Source of the DNA: Pseudomonas fulva NBRC 16637 = DSM 17717
GTDB lineage: Bacteria; Pseudomonadota; Gammaproteobacteria; Pseudomonadales; Pseudomonadaceae
DNA: 64,000 bases
Assembly (NCBI RefSeq): GCF_000730565.1
Contig: NZ_BBIQ01000002.1
Location: 186,001 to 250,000 of the forward strand
Direction: 5' to 3'
A program made the translations under genes and the position numbers. Of this stretch, positions 8,093 to 15,167 are shown one piece after another; positions within the stretch are counted from its first letter, which is position 1, and every line of letters starts with the position of its first letter. Under the pieces are notes generated by a model. That model did no database searches. It saw nothing but the letters and a program-made list of their open reading frames with translations, and had not been told where the DNA came from.

Positions 8093-8440
8093 TCAAGTAC
8101 GCGGATGGACCGGAGCTTCATCACGGTTGAAGAGCTGGTCGTGCTTCTCAGGGAATAGCGAAATGTTGCCGCCGGTACCGACGTACATCGGCGTGTCCAA
8201 ACTGGTGTTTTCGCTGCGATCACCGCGTTTGGTGGGCACCTTGTAGGCCAGCTTGTGCTTGATCTTCACCTGGTGGGAGTCACCGATCTGGCTGAAGTCC
8301 AGAGTGATGGTGATCTTGCCGGCCTTGCCGTGATCGACCACGCCGGCGGCTACTTCTGAGAGAGCGTGGCCGATCTGGCTGGCGAATGCGCCGCCGTTGA
8401 GCTCCTGGAGGAACTCGGTAGTATCTGTAGGTGTTGGCAT
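8093..8440 (-). CDS. 115-aa phage early protein
   Basis: The start at MPTPTDTTEFLQELNGG has GGAG upstream. The sequence has a helical N-terminus, a beta-rich centre (KITITLDFSQIGDSHQVKIKHKL) and a C-terminus ending near HPRT. It lies directly upstream of DUF2303, a pairing I recall from other Pseudomonas phages. Function unknown. Confidence 0.65.
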   Translation of the reverse strand: MPTPTDTTEFLQELNGGAFASQIGHALSEVAAGVVDHGKAGKITITLDFSQIGDSHQVKIKHKLAYKVPTKRGDRSENTSLDTPMYVGTGGNISLFPEKHDQLFNRDEAPVHPRT

Positions 8441-8528
8441 TGCTGATGCTCCGAGAGGACAAGGCCGCTGGGCGGCAGATTGATGTATTGCTGGCGCCGG
8501 CCGTGCCGAACGCGTGCGGTGATGCGCT

Positions 8529-8987
8529 TCATGCTGCTTTCTGCTGACTCCATGCGCCGACGGCGGCAAAAATCTTTGCGGCCTCTGCCTCGTCGAGCGT
8601 CGTATCGGTAGGGATGGCGATCCAGCCGGTGGCTACCAGGTGATTAGGGTTGGCTGTTGCCCGCAGGTCTGTGTAGGTCGCTTGGATCACATTAGTGAGG
8701 TGCTCGGCCCGATAGTTACCTTGGGGCGCGACTTCGATCGATTTGTGGTACCGCTCGCCGAACTCAGTGCGACACAGCACGCTGAGGTAGATGGTCCAGC
8801 GGTGAGGGATATCGCAGACGGCGTCTACGATCTGTCGGACGCGGATCTGCTTGAGGTTCTTCCAGTTGATCAGCACCTGCTGGCCGCTTGGATCGATATT
8901 CACTACGGCGGCATGGTTTGCTGACACCAGGGCGCGGCAGGTTCGATCCAACCGGGCACGCATGTTGTGAGGCTTGCGCTTGCTCAT
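8529..8987 (-). CDS. 152-aa conserved phage early protein
   Basis: The product begins MSKRKPHNMRARLDRTCRALV and contains VVNIDPSGQQVLINWKNLKQI and a C-terminal segment (LVATGWIAIPTDTTLDEAEAAKIF). I recognise it only as a conserved hypothetical of Pseudomonas phages. Its ATG overlaps the stop of the upstream 86-aa gene, which suggests translational coupling. Confidence 0.7.
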   Translation of the reverse strand: MSKRKPHNMRARLDRTCRALVSANHAAVVNIDPSGQQVLINWKNLKQIRVRQIVDAVCDIPHRWTIYLSVLCRTEFGERYHKSIEVAPQGNYRAEHLTNVIQATYTDLRATANPNHLVATGWIAIPTDTTLDEAEAAKIFAAVGAWSQQKAA

Positions 8988-9244
8988 TGACGCAGGCCTT
9001 TGCTGGCGGCGCCGGCTTCCATCGCTGAGGCAAATCGCAACGCGGCTTGGTAGGAAAACGCAAAGCCCTGGACAGCGCCGGTAGTGGCGTCAACTACGTC
9101 CCACTCCTGGCCCTGACTGGCTACTTGAAAGCGCGGCGCGCCGATCCTCTCGCGAGTCTCAGTCCGCACAATTTTGCTGCGCTCGAGCAGGGCGGCGAGC
9201 ACGGCCAACTTTTCCTGAAACGCAGGATGCATAGCAGTTCGCAT
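8984..9244 (-). CDS. 86-aa phage early protein
   Basis: The protein (MRTAMHPAFQEKLAVLAALLER...) has a helical start followed by a beta-rich part (WDVVDATTGAVQGFAFSYQAAL). The stop overlaps the next start by four bases. No family recognised. Confidence 0.6.
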   Translation of the reverse strand: MRTAMHPAFQEKLAVLAALLERSKIVRTETRERIGAPRFQVASQGQEWDVVDATTGAVQGFAFSYQAALRFASAMEAGAASKGLRQ

Positions 9245-9264
9245 GAGTTGATCCTCGGTGAAGG

Positions 9265-9648
9265 TCAGGCGTGAAGTTCCAGGCTTTCAGCCCGGCGAAG
9301 GATTCGAACTTGAGCGGTTCGGCGTTCCGGTGCACGGCGGTCGCGGCGCATCGGATCGTTGTCGTTGATGACTGAGTGCATGGCGATGAGCCCGGCCAGC
9401 ACGATGCAAAGCGGACTGATGATCTGCTGGCGCATGGCCTTGGTGACCGCTTCAATGCGGCGCCCGGCCTCCAGCTTGAACAGCGCAGCCTCGATACGGT
9501 TGGCCACGGTGCCGGGGGTGACCGCCATCTGCCGCGCGATCTCTTTGGTGGTCAGGCCCTGGGCAACCCAGAGCAGTGCTTCCAGCTCGCGTGGTGCCAG
9601 CGTCTTGCCGAGCTGGCCAGTCCATGAGCCGCAGGTGATCGTCTCCAT
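9265..9648 (-). CDS. LuxR-type HTH regulator
   Basis: The 127-aa protein carries a LuxR-type DNA-binding motif at about residues 16-60 (LAPRELEALLWVAQGLTTKE, then IARQMAVTPGTVANRI). There is no response-receiver or ligand-binding domain. A hydrophobic stretch (ISPLCIVLAGLIAMHSVI) near residues 79-96 could anchor it in the membrane. GAGGATAATC precedes the ATG. It probably regulates phage or host genes from within the early operon; the target is unknown. Confidence 0.75.
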   Translation of the reverse strand: METITCGSWTGQLGKTLAPRELEALLWVAQGLTTKEIARQMAVTPGTVANRIEAALFKLEAGRRIEAVTKAMRQQIISPLCIVLAGLIAMHSVINDNDPMRRDRRAPERRTAQVRILRRAESLELHA

Positions 9649-9663
9649 GATTATCCTCAGCAA

Positions 9664-9925
9664 CCGCATTGGTCAGGCGTCAGGGCGGGTGACCAACCCC
9701 CGCGCAGCCGAGGAGCGCGAGCCTGGCGCCTGCCAATGCGGTCGTATGTGAAGGGAAGGGGATGCGGGATGCATCGGAGATTGATCGGAACACCAGGGCG
9801 CTACTCCTGCTTGGTTCCCGCCGCGTTTCTGGTATTGGCCGTCTCGCATATACCGGCTCAGGAGGTTCACGGGTCTTTGCGATCCTAGCGCTGCAGCTCG
9901 CTTGAGCACGCTCCGATCAATCTCC
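9664..9925. repeat. Two inverted-repeat pairs in a gene-free leader
   Basis: The 333 bp between the LuxR-type gene and the 101-aa gene contain no ORF I can support. The first pair is CCGCATTGG-T-CAGGCG (9664-9679) with CGCCTG-CCAATGCGG (9727-9741). The second is GGAGATTGATCGGA (9776-9789) with its exact complement (9912-9925), extending to 18 of 19 bases. Transcribed leftward, these would fold into two hairpins upstream of the regulator gene. Confidence 0.7.
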
Positions 9926-9981
9926 AATGCAGCCTGCGATGGGGAGCAGGGCATCGGGCCGTCTTTCCGGCTGTCTTGGCA

Positions 9982-10287
9982 TCAGATGATCGCGGCCAGC
10001 GTGCGTGTGCCATCGGCATGCTGCGTGGTTACGTGAAGTGCAGGAGATGCATAGCGTCCCCGCTTGATTAGGCCGAATGCCTGCTGGAACGCTGGGTTAG
10101 GATTTCCATCACCATCCGGGGTGAGACTGGAACAGAGCAGCCCAGTGCAGTCCTCACCGTTTGGCCCCTCGCCATCATGGCCGATGTCGAAACTGGCTAT
10201 CATCGCAATGCCTTTTGACTTGCAGATCTCGATGATCTGTAGCATCAGAGGGCTGATTTGCGCGTCATAGATTTCTTCTTTGTTCAC
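9982..10287 (-). CDS. 101-aa phage early protein
   Basis: The protein starts MNKEEIYDAQISPLMLQIIE and contains MIASFDIGHDGEGPNGEDC and a C-terminal HVTTQHADGTRTLAAII. It is recognisable only as a conserved phage hypothetical. Its 5' leader holds one copy of the 40-bp hairpin element also found before the 260-aa gene. Confidence 0.6.
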   Translation of the reverse strand: MNKEEIYDAQISPLMLQIIEICKSKGIAMIASFDIGHDGEGPNGEDCTGLLCSSLTPDGDGNPNPAFQQAFGLIKRGRYASPALHVTTQHADGTRTLAAII

Positions 10288-10305
10288 GATGTGGGCCTCG
10301 GTTTA

Positions 10306-10345
10306 ATTTCCCGTCTGGCCCTGTCGCCAAGGCCAGCCAGTGAAA
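10306..10345 (-). repeat. 40-bp leader hairpin element, copy A
   Basis: On the transcribed strand CTGGCC and GGCCAG form a stem flanked by the conserved phrases TTTCACTGG and AGACGGGAAAT. The element ends 18 bases before the start of the 101-aa gene. The loop differs from copy B while stem and flanks are kept. Confidence 0.7.
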
Positions 10346-10350
10346 TCGGT

Positions 10351-10530
10351 TCAGGCAGCAACCTCGGCTTTTGAGTCGATGCGCTCCTGCATTTCCTGCC
10401 TATGCACTGACACGTCCTTTGGTGCTTCGATGCCCAGGCGTACCTGGCCACCCTTCACCTGCAGCACCGTCACGAGGATGGTGTCGTTGATCACAATGGT
10501 TTCGCCCACTTTGCGGGTCAGTATCAGCAT
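10351..10530 (-). CDS. csrA: CsrA/RsmA family translational regulator
   Basis: The 59-residue protein starts [14 protein letters not shown] and continues with [20 protein letters not shown] and VSVHRQEM, the CsrA fold in full. Leu4, Arg6 and Arg44, which contact GGA motifs in RNA, are present. AAGGAG precedes the ATG. CsrA/RsmA dimers block or stabilise mRNAs at GGA hairpin loops; a phage copy could retune host or phage translation. It lies in the leftward early operon. Confidence 0.93.
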   Translation of the reverse strand: MLILTRKVGETIVINDTILVTVLQVKGGQVRLGIEAPKDVSVHRQEMQERIDSKAEVAA

Positions 10531-10557
10531 GGTCCTACTCCTTGGGTGTTGTTTTGG

Positions 10558-11340
10558 TCAGTCGTCGAAGCCGTAACTGAAATCGTCTGGATCGCAGTCG
10601 ATCAGGAGCACGGCGTTTCCGAAGTAGAGCGATGCCAACATGCGTTCCCACTTGGAGCGAATGCGCATGTTCACGGCTATACGTTTGTCGTCCAACTTCG
10701 CACTTAGGACTTCGGCAACCTGCACGGTCGGGAGGTGCGGCTCTTCAGGCGTGCGCGAGCCTACGATGTGAACGTGCAGCGAGTTCCTCAAGCTGTAGAT
10801 TCCCCGCGGGTCAGTTTGCCAGGAGGACATGGCGCGACTGTCCTCTGGCTCTGGATCAAAGCCTATGTAGATGAACTCTGACCGTCCGCTCATGGTTTCT
10901 TCGAAGCGGATCTCTGGGTTCATCCAATGCTCCTCGGCGGCTTTCTCGCGATGCTCGCTAACGAACTCGTCCAGCAACCCTTTAAGGGAAACTTCACCGC
11001 TCAGCAGGCCTTCTCCGTCCATCACCTCTGCGATGGCTTTCTCTGCCTGGTCCAGCACGGTGGACTGCAGCGCCGCTGCCTCCCACCGCTCGCGAAGTGC
11101 GTTTGCCACAAGTGCGTTGTAACGCTGCAGCTCAAACATGTCGGTGACGTTGGCTGGCAGAGCGGCTTTGACGGCTTCTTGCACGGCTTTGCCGAAATCG
11201 CCATAGGAGCGGAAAGTGTCCTTCACCACGTCCTTGAACATGCTTTCAACGCCTTGATCGATCAGTTCGCGCGCACGGTCTGACTGGGCATAGACGCTGA
11301 CGCGCTCGACCAATAGTTCCTGAAGAGTTTGTTGAGTCAT
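10558..11340 (-). CDS. 260-aa phage early protein
   Basis: The N-terminal half is mainly helical (LQELLVERVSVYAQSDRARE...FGKAVQEAVKAALP) and the C-terminal half is mixed and acidic at the end (DCDPDDFSYGFDD). It is probably the first gene of the leftward operon below PL. Copy B of the hairpin element ends 25 bases before this ATG; an alternative ATG lies four codons upstream. No family recognised. Confidence 0.6.
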   Translation of the reverse strand: MTQQTLQELLVERVSVYAQSDRARELIDQGVESMFKDVVKDTFRSYGDFGKAVQEAVKAALPANVTDMFELQRYNALVANALRERWEAAALQSTVLDQAEKAIAEVMDGEGLLSGEVSLKGLLDEFVSEHREKAAEEHWMNPEIRFEETMSGRSEFIYIGFDPEPEDSRAMSSWQTDPRGIYSLRNSLHVHIVGSRTPEEPHLPTVQVAEVLSAKLDDKRIAVNMRIRSKWERMLASLYFGNAVLLIDCDPDDFSYGFDD

Positions 11341-11365
11341 TAGGTGATCCATCCATGTGTGGTTG

Positions 11366-11405
11366 ATTTCCCGTCTGGCCCTCGTGAGAAGGCCAGCCAG
11401 TGAAA
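11366..11405 (-). repeat. 40-bp leader hairpin element, copy B
   Basis: Same stem (CTGGCC/GGCCAG) and same flanks as copy A, with a different loop. It lies just upstream of the first gene of the leftward operon. Confidence 0.7.
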
Positions 11406-11896
11406 CCTTGGTCGAGCTCCACCACCGATGGCTTCACCCGATCTTCTGTCTGGCCTTGAGCTTCCCTGGTCACCTCGCTTTGATCGGCCTTGGCGGGGTG
11501 GTCATGGGGTTAGGTATTCGCTACACGACTGCCAGCTGCAGCTCGGCGGCCTACTGGGTAGGGCAGCTCGTCGTGGGTGGCCGGTCCGTTTTCCGGCTGG
11601 GCTTGCTACTTCAATGGCAGATTCCTCCTATGGTTTTTGATCCGCTCCATGCTCGGCGCCGGGTTTCCCCACCACTGCCTGCTGCAGCTACTGGCTACGC
11701 ATCAGGTGGCTTGCATGGTTTGGCGTCCTCTCATGGGAGAGGCCGGCAGCTATCCAGAGGCTGCATGGTCGACGACTTAGCTTGTCCCGACCCAGGTGAT
11801 GGCCTGGGTGCGTCGAGGTGGTCACGTCTGGTTGTGTAAAGAGCGGTGAGACTCGATTGCCTCGGCAGTCAGCGTTAGTGGCTGCGTGCTGATGCA
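11406..11896. other. Gene-free PL leader
   Basis: This stretch of about 490 bp between PL and the first leftward gene holds no frame I can support. On the leftward strand a strong AGGAGGAAT (about 11622-11630) is followed by TTG-AAG-TAG, with an open frame after the TAG to 11510; if this was a gene, it is broken at codon 3. A long leader here would be a natural place for an antitermination site. Confidence 0.5.
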
Positions 11897-11936
11897 AATA
11901 TCACGCAACGTGTTTTCAATGTCAACACGATACGTG
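11897..11936 (-). promoter_or_regulatory. PL-like promoter with two repressor operators
   Basis: On the leftward strand a perfect -35 TTGACA (11920-11925) and a -10 GATATT (11897-11902) are 17 bases apart. One operator, CACG-N3-CGTG, fills the spacer (11902-11912) and a second abuts the -35 (11926-11936). The same operator lies in the promoter of cro. This matches the lambda PL/OL arrangement and should drive the whole leftward early operon. Confidence 0.8.
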
Positions 11937-11982
11937 ATTTATTTACCTGATGGTGTGTTGAGGATTTTCCCTGCGGTGCGGG

Positions 11983-12040
11983 TTCACGTTTCACAAGGCG
12001 TGATGTATCCTCACCGAAAAGACTGGATGGATATACAGTA
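11983..12040 (+). promoter_or_regulatory. Promoter with LexA box upstream of DUF1654 gene
   Basis: A -35 TTCACG (11983-11988) and a -10 TATCCT (12006-12011) are 17 bases apart. A LexA box, GACTGGATGGATATACAGTA (12021-12040), matches 16 of the 20 bases of the common consensus, including both CTG and CAG. It covers the expected start of transcription, so LexA should repress the gene until DNA damage. Confidence 0.75.
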
Positions 12041-12053
12041 AAGGAGATGGTTT

Positions 12054-12380
12054 ATGTCCAAGCAGAAGAAGACGGCACCACAAGCACGCCAAGAAATGAC
12101 CGGGGTAGAGCGTCTCGGCCTTCGTGTCTCATCGATGATCAATCATCCGATTGCGCAGTCGCAGCGCTGGGTGACGATCCATCGCCTGGACACGGATGGA
12201 GACATGGAGTGGGAGGAGGTGATGGGGCTGCTGGTCGAAACGCCTGAGCTGGATCTGACGTTCAACGACGACGATAGCGTTACCGTGAGGTGGGAGGTCC
12301 AGAGTCCTGGGGATCGCGATGACCTAGTCGTGCCAAAGGATTGGGACGAGGAGAAGCTGGAGGAAGAGGCGCCGTTTTAA
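12054..12380 (+). CDS. DUF1654 protein under LexA control
   Basis: The 108-aa protein has the DUF1654 pattern (VERLGLRVSSMINHPIAQSQ, then RWVTIHRLDTDGDMEWEEVM and DDDSVTVRW) and a very acidic tail. AAAGGAG precedes the ATG. DUF1654 is common in Pseudomonas prophages and has no known activity. It is the only rightward gene between OL and the repressor, and the LexA box in front of it makes it an SOS gene. I infer that it may be an antirepressor, as LexA-controlled small phage proteins are in coliphage 186 (Tum) and the Gifsy phages. Confidence 0.8.
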   Translation: MSKQKKTAPQARQEMTGVERLGLRVSSMINHPIAQSQRWVTIHRLDTDGDMEWEEVMGLLVETPELDLTFNDDDSVTVRWEVQSPGDRDDLVVPKDWDEEKLEEEAPF

Positions 12381-12401
12381 AGGAAGAGTTCGGGTCTATG
12401 G

Positions 12402-12432
12402 CCACCGGTTAGCATGCGCAGCTAACCGGTGG
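12402..12432. terminator. 12-bp inverted repeat between convergent genes
   Basis: CCACCGGTTAGC and its exact complement flank a 7-base loop between the ends of the DUF1654 and AlbA_2 genes. No T-run follows, so it may act in both directions but weakly. Confidence 0.5.
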
Positions 12433-12446
12433 GAGGTTTCAATCAG

Positions 12447-13844
12447 TCATTCTTCATCTACGGTAGGCCTGATTGCCTTCCGCCATGCTGATGCAGACCC
12501 GCGTCGCTCTGGGATCGGTTCCAGCAAATTGCTCTGCTTAAGACGAAGGAAAACGTTCTTCATCGAGTTTTCACTTTTGATCCCCGTAAGTTCCCGAGCT
12601 ATAGAGTTTGTTATTTCATCGTTACGAGTCATGTATTCCATCACAATTTCCTCCGGTGAACCAAGCGATTCGTGTCGGATTACTACCAGTACCGAAGTCT
12701 CAAGCTCCGAAATAACGGGCTTTTTTAAACGAAGTATTTCCATTGCTCGGAAGGCAGTGTCCAGTCCTTCGCCAACATCCTTGTTAGGTGGGTCGGGGAA
12801 TTTGTTGATTAAGCGAACTAGTGATGGATTTCGAGCGCTTTGAGTGTGAAGAATGTTTCTGACGGTTACATGACCAGGTAGCTTGCCAGGGCTTTCGACC
12901 TCAACACGGTTGTCGAAGATACGTATCTGGACATCAGCTACGATGCTGTAGTCTCGGTGTAGCACAGCATTTGTGATAATTTCATGCAGAGTTTCATCAG
13001 GGTATTTGATTGTTTCTAGTCCGCCATCGCCAAGCTTTTGGATGCCTTCAAGTATTTCCTTTGTTTTCTTAACGGCGCCAAAAATAAGATTATAAGCGTC
13101 ACCCTCTATAGTCAGAGGATTGCCGTCCAAGAACTCACGTCCAATATCATCTTCTTTAGTTTTGTAGCGCATGATTTTGATGCTGCTGCGCTTAGGGAGG
13201 TAAATTGCTGGTTCGTCACAGAACAATAAGACCCCGCATACCTTTGCGTGGCCAGGCTTGATCAGTTCTTGGTTTTCAAGGTAGATTTTTGGCTCTCCGC
13301 TGGGAATAATATTCAGTAGAAAGCTTAAGATAGATAGGCTGTTTTCGATCCTTTGGGGCGAGACTTCCACCCATTCATTTTCGAAAGTTATGATGCCCTT
13401 ATCCATTTCAAGCCTCCTCAAAGAATCTGGGCTGTCTATTTTCTGCTTGCCCGCATTTACTCTTATGTAAATGTCGCCTGAGGATGATTTTACAAGTTCT
13501 TTGACTTTTTTGATAGTTATATGGAGTATTAAACCATCATAGCCATCGCATTCTAGGTATTCGAAAATCAAATGATTTCCAAAAGGATGAGCTTGTAGAA
13601 GAACCTGCGGAATGTCGTTGGCTTCTTCAGGCTCTGAAAAGCCATTCCACTCTTTAGTGCGATTTGCCTTGTTTTCGGCAATGCCGATGTAGATATCGCC
13701 ACCGGAAGCGTTAGCAAATGCTGAAACTGTTTCCGAGAGCTTCGAAGGCTTAATTTCTTTTGCCTTTACATCATTCAGGAAATCTTCAGGGGTGCAAAGG
13801 ATCTTCAGTGCTTGCTCTTCAGTTATTTTGTACACTGGATACAT
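12447..13844 (-). CDS. AlbA_2/HATPase_c_4 protein in the rex position
   Basis: The 465-aa protein has an N-terminal AlbA_2 (Schlafen AAA-4) domain (LSETVSAFANASGGDIYIGI near residues 37-56), a central HATPase_c_4-type domain (DETLHEIITNAVLHRDYS near 280) and a probable winged-helix C-terminus. This is the architecture of RecG-like 'putative DNA-binding' proteins, none of them well understood. It is AT-rich and lies directly downstream of the repressor on the same strand, where lambda keeps rexAB. AAAGGAA precedes the ATG. A terminator-like hairpin separates it from the repressor gene, so it may also have its own promoter. I infer a function in the lysogen, such as exclusion of other phages. 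Confidence 0.85.
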   Translation of the reverse strand: MYPVYKITEEQALKILCTPEDFLNDVKAKEIKPSKLSETVSAFANASGGDIYIGIAENKANRTKEWNGFSEPEEANDIPQVLLQAHPFGNHLIFEYLECDGYDGLILHITIKKVKELVKSSSGDIYIRVNAGKQKIDSPDSLRRLEMDKGIITFENEWVEVSPQRIENSLSILSFLLNIIPSGEPKIYLENQELIKPGHAKVCGVLLFCDEPAIYLPKRSSIKIMRYKTKEDDIGREFLDGNPLTIEGDAYNLIFGAVKKTKEILEGIQKLGDGGLETIKYPDETLHEIITNAVLHRDYSIVADVQIRIFDNRVEVESPGKLPGHVTVRNILHTQSARNPSLVRLINKFPDPPNKDVGEGLDTAFRAMEILRLKKPVISELETSVLVVIRHESLGSPEEIVMEYMTRNDEITNSIARELTGIKSENSMKNVFLRLKQSNLLEPIPERRGSASAWRKAIRPTVDEE

Positions 13845-13870
13845 GACACATTCCTTTGAATCGGTTAAAA

Positions 13871-13897
13871 GCCATCCGCCAAATTTGGCGGCTTTTT
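13871..13897. terminator. Hairpin between repressor and AlbA_2 genes
   Basis: A perfect 16-bp palindrome (CCGCCAAATTTGGCGG) is flanked by GCC/GGC. A T5 run follows on the rightward strand and GGCTTTT on the leftward strand, so partial termination of the repressor transcript is possible. Confidence 0.6.
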
Positions 13898-14703
13898 CAA
13901 ACTAGGTGAGCATTCCAAACCAGCAGAACCCGGGCCTGGATGTAGGTCTCATCAACCCGAATGTCTTCAGGGGGATGGTTCGTGTTGTCCGAGATCATCT
14001 TGAAATGGTCGCGGCCCTTCTTCTGCAGGCGCTTGATGTACTGATGGCCTTGGTGGGAGAAGTAGTAAACCCCGTCGCCCACGAACTCACGGATGCTGAT
14101 GTCAACGACCAGCGGATCGCGGCTCTTGATGGTAGGGGCCATCGACTGACCGACACCCGTGATGAGCTTCAGATGGAAGTGCTCTTTGAACTCCACTCCC
14201 ATCTCACGTAGGTGAGTAGGGCTGACGCGGATGTCCTGCAGCATCTCAGGGAAGTCGTGAGCTACCTCACCATCACCCATTGCTCCGCGCACGTCGTAGT
14301 GAGCAATCCACACCTCATCGCCCACTAGGCCTGGGCGAACAAAGTCAGCCGCGACGACACTGCTAGCGCTCGGCTCCTCAGCCGCAGCAAGGAGGCGCTG
14401 ACGGGCTTCTTCCGGAATGCCTTTGCCGCTCTTTGCGAGCATCTGCCTGACAAGATCAGCCGTACTCCGTGCTGGCGCCGAAACCTCGGGCACTGTCGGG
14501 GAGTTCAGGAGTAGCTCGGATTGGTCGACTCCAAGGGCAGCTGCCATAGCTGCAATATCCGCCAGCGTCGGCTCTCGCGTACCGGCTTCATAGTTCCCTA
14601 CGCGTGACTGCGATTTCCAGCCGCAAGCATCTGCCAGCTGGGCCTGGGACATTCCCGTCGCTTTTCTCAAGCGCTTAATGCGCTGGCTCAGTGATTCAGT
14701 CAT
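13897..14703 (-). CDS. CI-like phage repressor (XRE HTH + S24 fold)
   Basis: Residues about 6-62 form an XRE helix-turn-helix (SQAQLADACGWKSQSRVGNY). The C-terminal half is a LexA/S24 domain with Ser in GVGQSMAPTI and Lys 37 residues later in QYIKRLQK. Between the HTH and that serine I find no Ala-Gly or Cys-Gly dipeptide, the usual RecA-dependent cleavage site. The repressor may therefore not cleave itself. It is divergent from cro, with operators between, and should maintain lysogeny by binding CACG-N3-CGTG sites at PL and PR. Confidence 0.9.
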   Translation of the reverse strand: MTESLSQRIKRLRKATGMSQAQLADACGWKSQSRVGNYEAGTREPTLADIAAMAAALGVDQSELLLNSPTVPEVSAPARSTADLVRQMLAKSGKGIPEEARQRLLAAAEEPSASSVVAADFVRPGLVGDEVWIAHYDVRGAMGDGEVAHDFPEMLQDIRVSPTHLREMGVEFKEHFHLKLITGVGQSMAPTIKSRDPLVVDISIREFVGDGVYYFSHQGHQYIKRLQKKGRDHFKMISDNTNHPPEDIRVDETYIQARVLLVWNAHLV

Positions 14704-14717
14704 GCGCGAGATTTCAT

Positions 14718-14781
14718 CACGAAACGAAATACGCGGCTTTCACTTATTGTGATTGATATTAACACGATGCGTGTTTATCCT
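14718..14781 (+). promoter_or_regulatory. PR-like promoter and OR operators
   Basis: A -35 TTGATA (14753-14758) and a -10 TATCCT (14776-14781) are 17 bases apart, with a full operator CACGATGCGTG (14763-14773) inside the spacer. A weaker half-matching site, CACGAAACGAA (14718-14728), lies next to the repressor start, and TCAC-N5-GTGA lies between them. I could not fix the repressor's own promoter. Confidence 0.75.
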
Positions 14782-14807
14782 GAGTGCTAGTCATTGAGGA
14801 GCCCCGA

Positions 14808-15032
14808 ATGAACAACGTTCGCAAGATCCGGGTAGAGGCGGGGATTAGCCAGGCGCGCCTTTGCCGGGAGCTCAGCTGGAATCAGTCGCGTCTGGCCAAT
14901 TACGAGGCCGGCCGACGGAGTGTCGGCTTGGATGCAGCCCGGAAGATAGTCGATGCGCTGAACGGTCTCGGCGCCGATTGCAGCCTTGATGGAGTCTTTC
15001 CGCCAACGGCTCGCGGCCCAGAAGCCGCCTGA
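14808..15032 (+). CDS. Cro-like HTH repressor
   Basis: The 74-aa protein is almost entirely an XRE-type helix-turn-helix (VRKIRVEAGISQARLCRELS, then WNQSRLANYEAGRR). It is divergent from the CI-like gene. GAGGAG precedes the ATG. By position it is the Cro that favours lytic growth by repressing CI synthesis. Confidence 0.85.
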   Translation: MNNVRKIRVEAGISQARLCRELSWNQSRLANYEAGRRSVGLDAARKIVDALNGLGADCSLDGVFPPTARGPEAA

Positions 15033-15116
15033 CATTTAAATGATTACTGATCTGGCGCTTCGCCAGTAGATGACCGAAACACCTGCTGATCCATCCAGTA
15101 CCTGAATCGCAGGCAC

Positions 15117-15147
15117 AAAAAAACCGGGTGGCAGCCCGGCTTCTTTC
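15117..15147. terminator. Hairpin downstream of cro
   Basis: CCGGG and CCCGG form a stem with a 6-base loop. A-rich DNA precedes it and CTTCTTT follows on the rightward strand; read leftward it has a long T-run. Its place between cro and the next gene recalls lambda tR1. Confidence 0.55.
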
Positions 15148-15167
15148 ACAAAACAGCGAGGTCGATT

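Noticed and set aside
8350..8532. Leftward 60-aa ORF whose ATG overlaps the stop of the 152-aa gene
   Set aside because: The overlapping start looks attractive, but the frame runs 90 bases into the next gene and its C-terminal half is the composition of a shadow frame.
9673..9954. Leftward 93-aa ORF over the inverted-repeat leader
   Set aside because: No ribosome-binding site, low-complexity sequence, and the region is better explained by the inverted repeats.
11357..11839. Rightward 160-aa ORF in the PL leader
   Set aside because: No ribosome-binding site or recognisable domain; it runs against the PL transcript and through the hairpin element.
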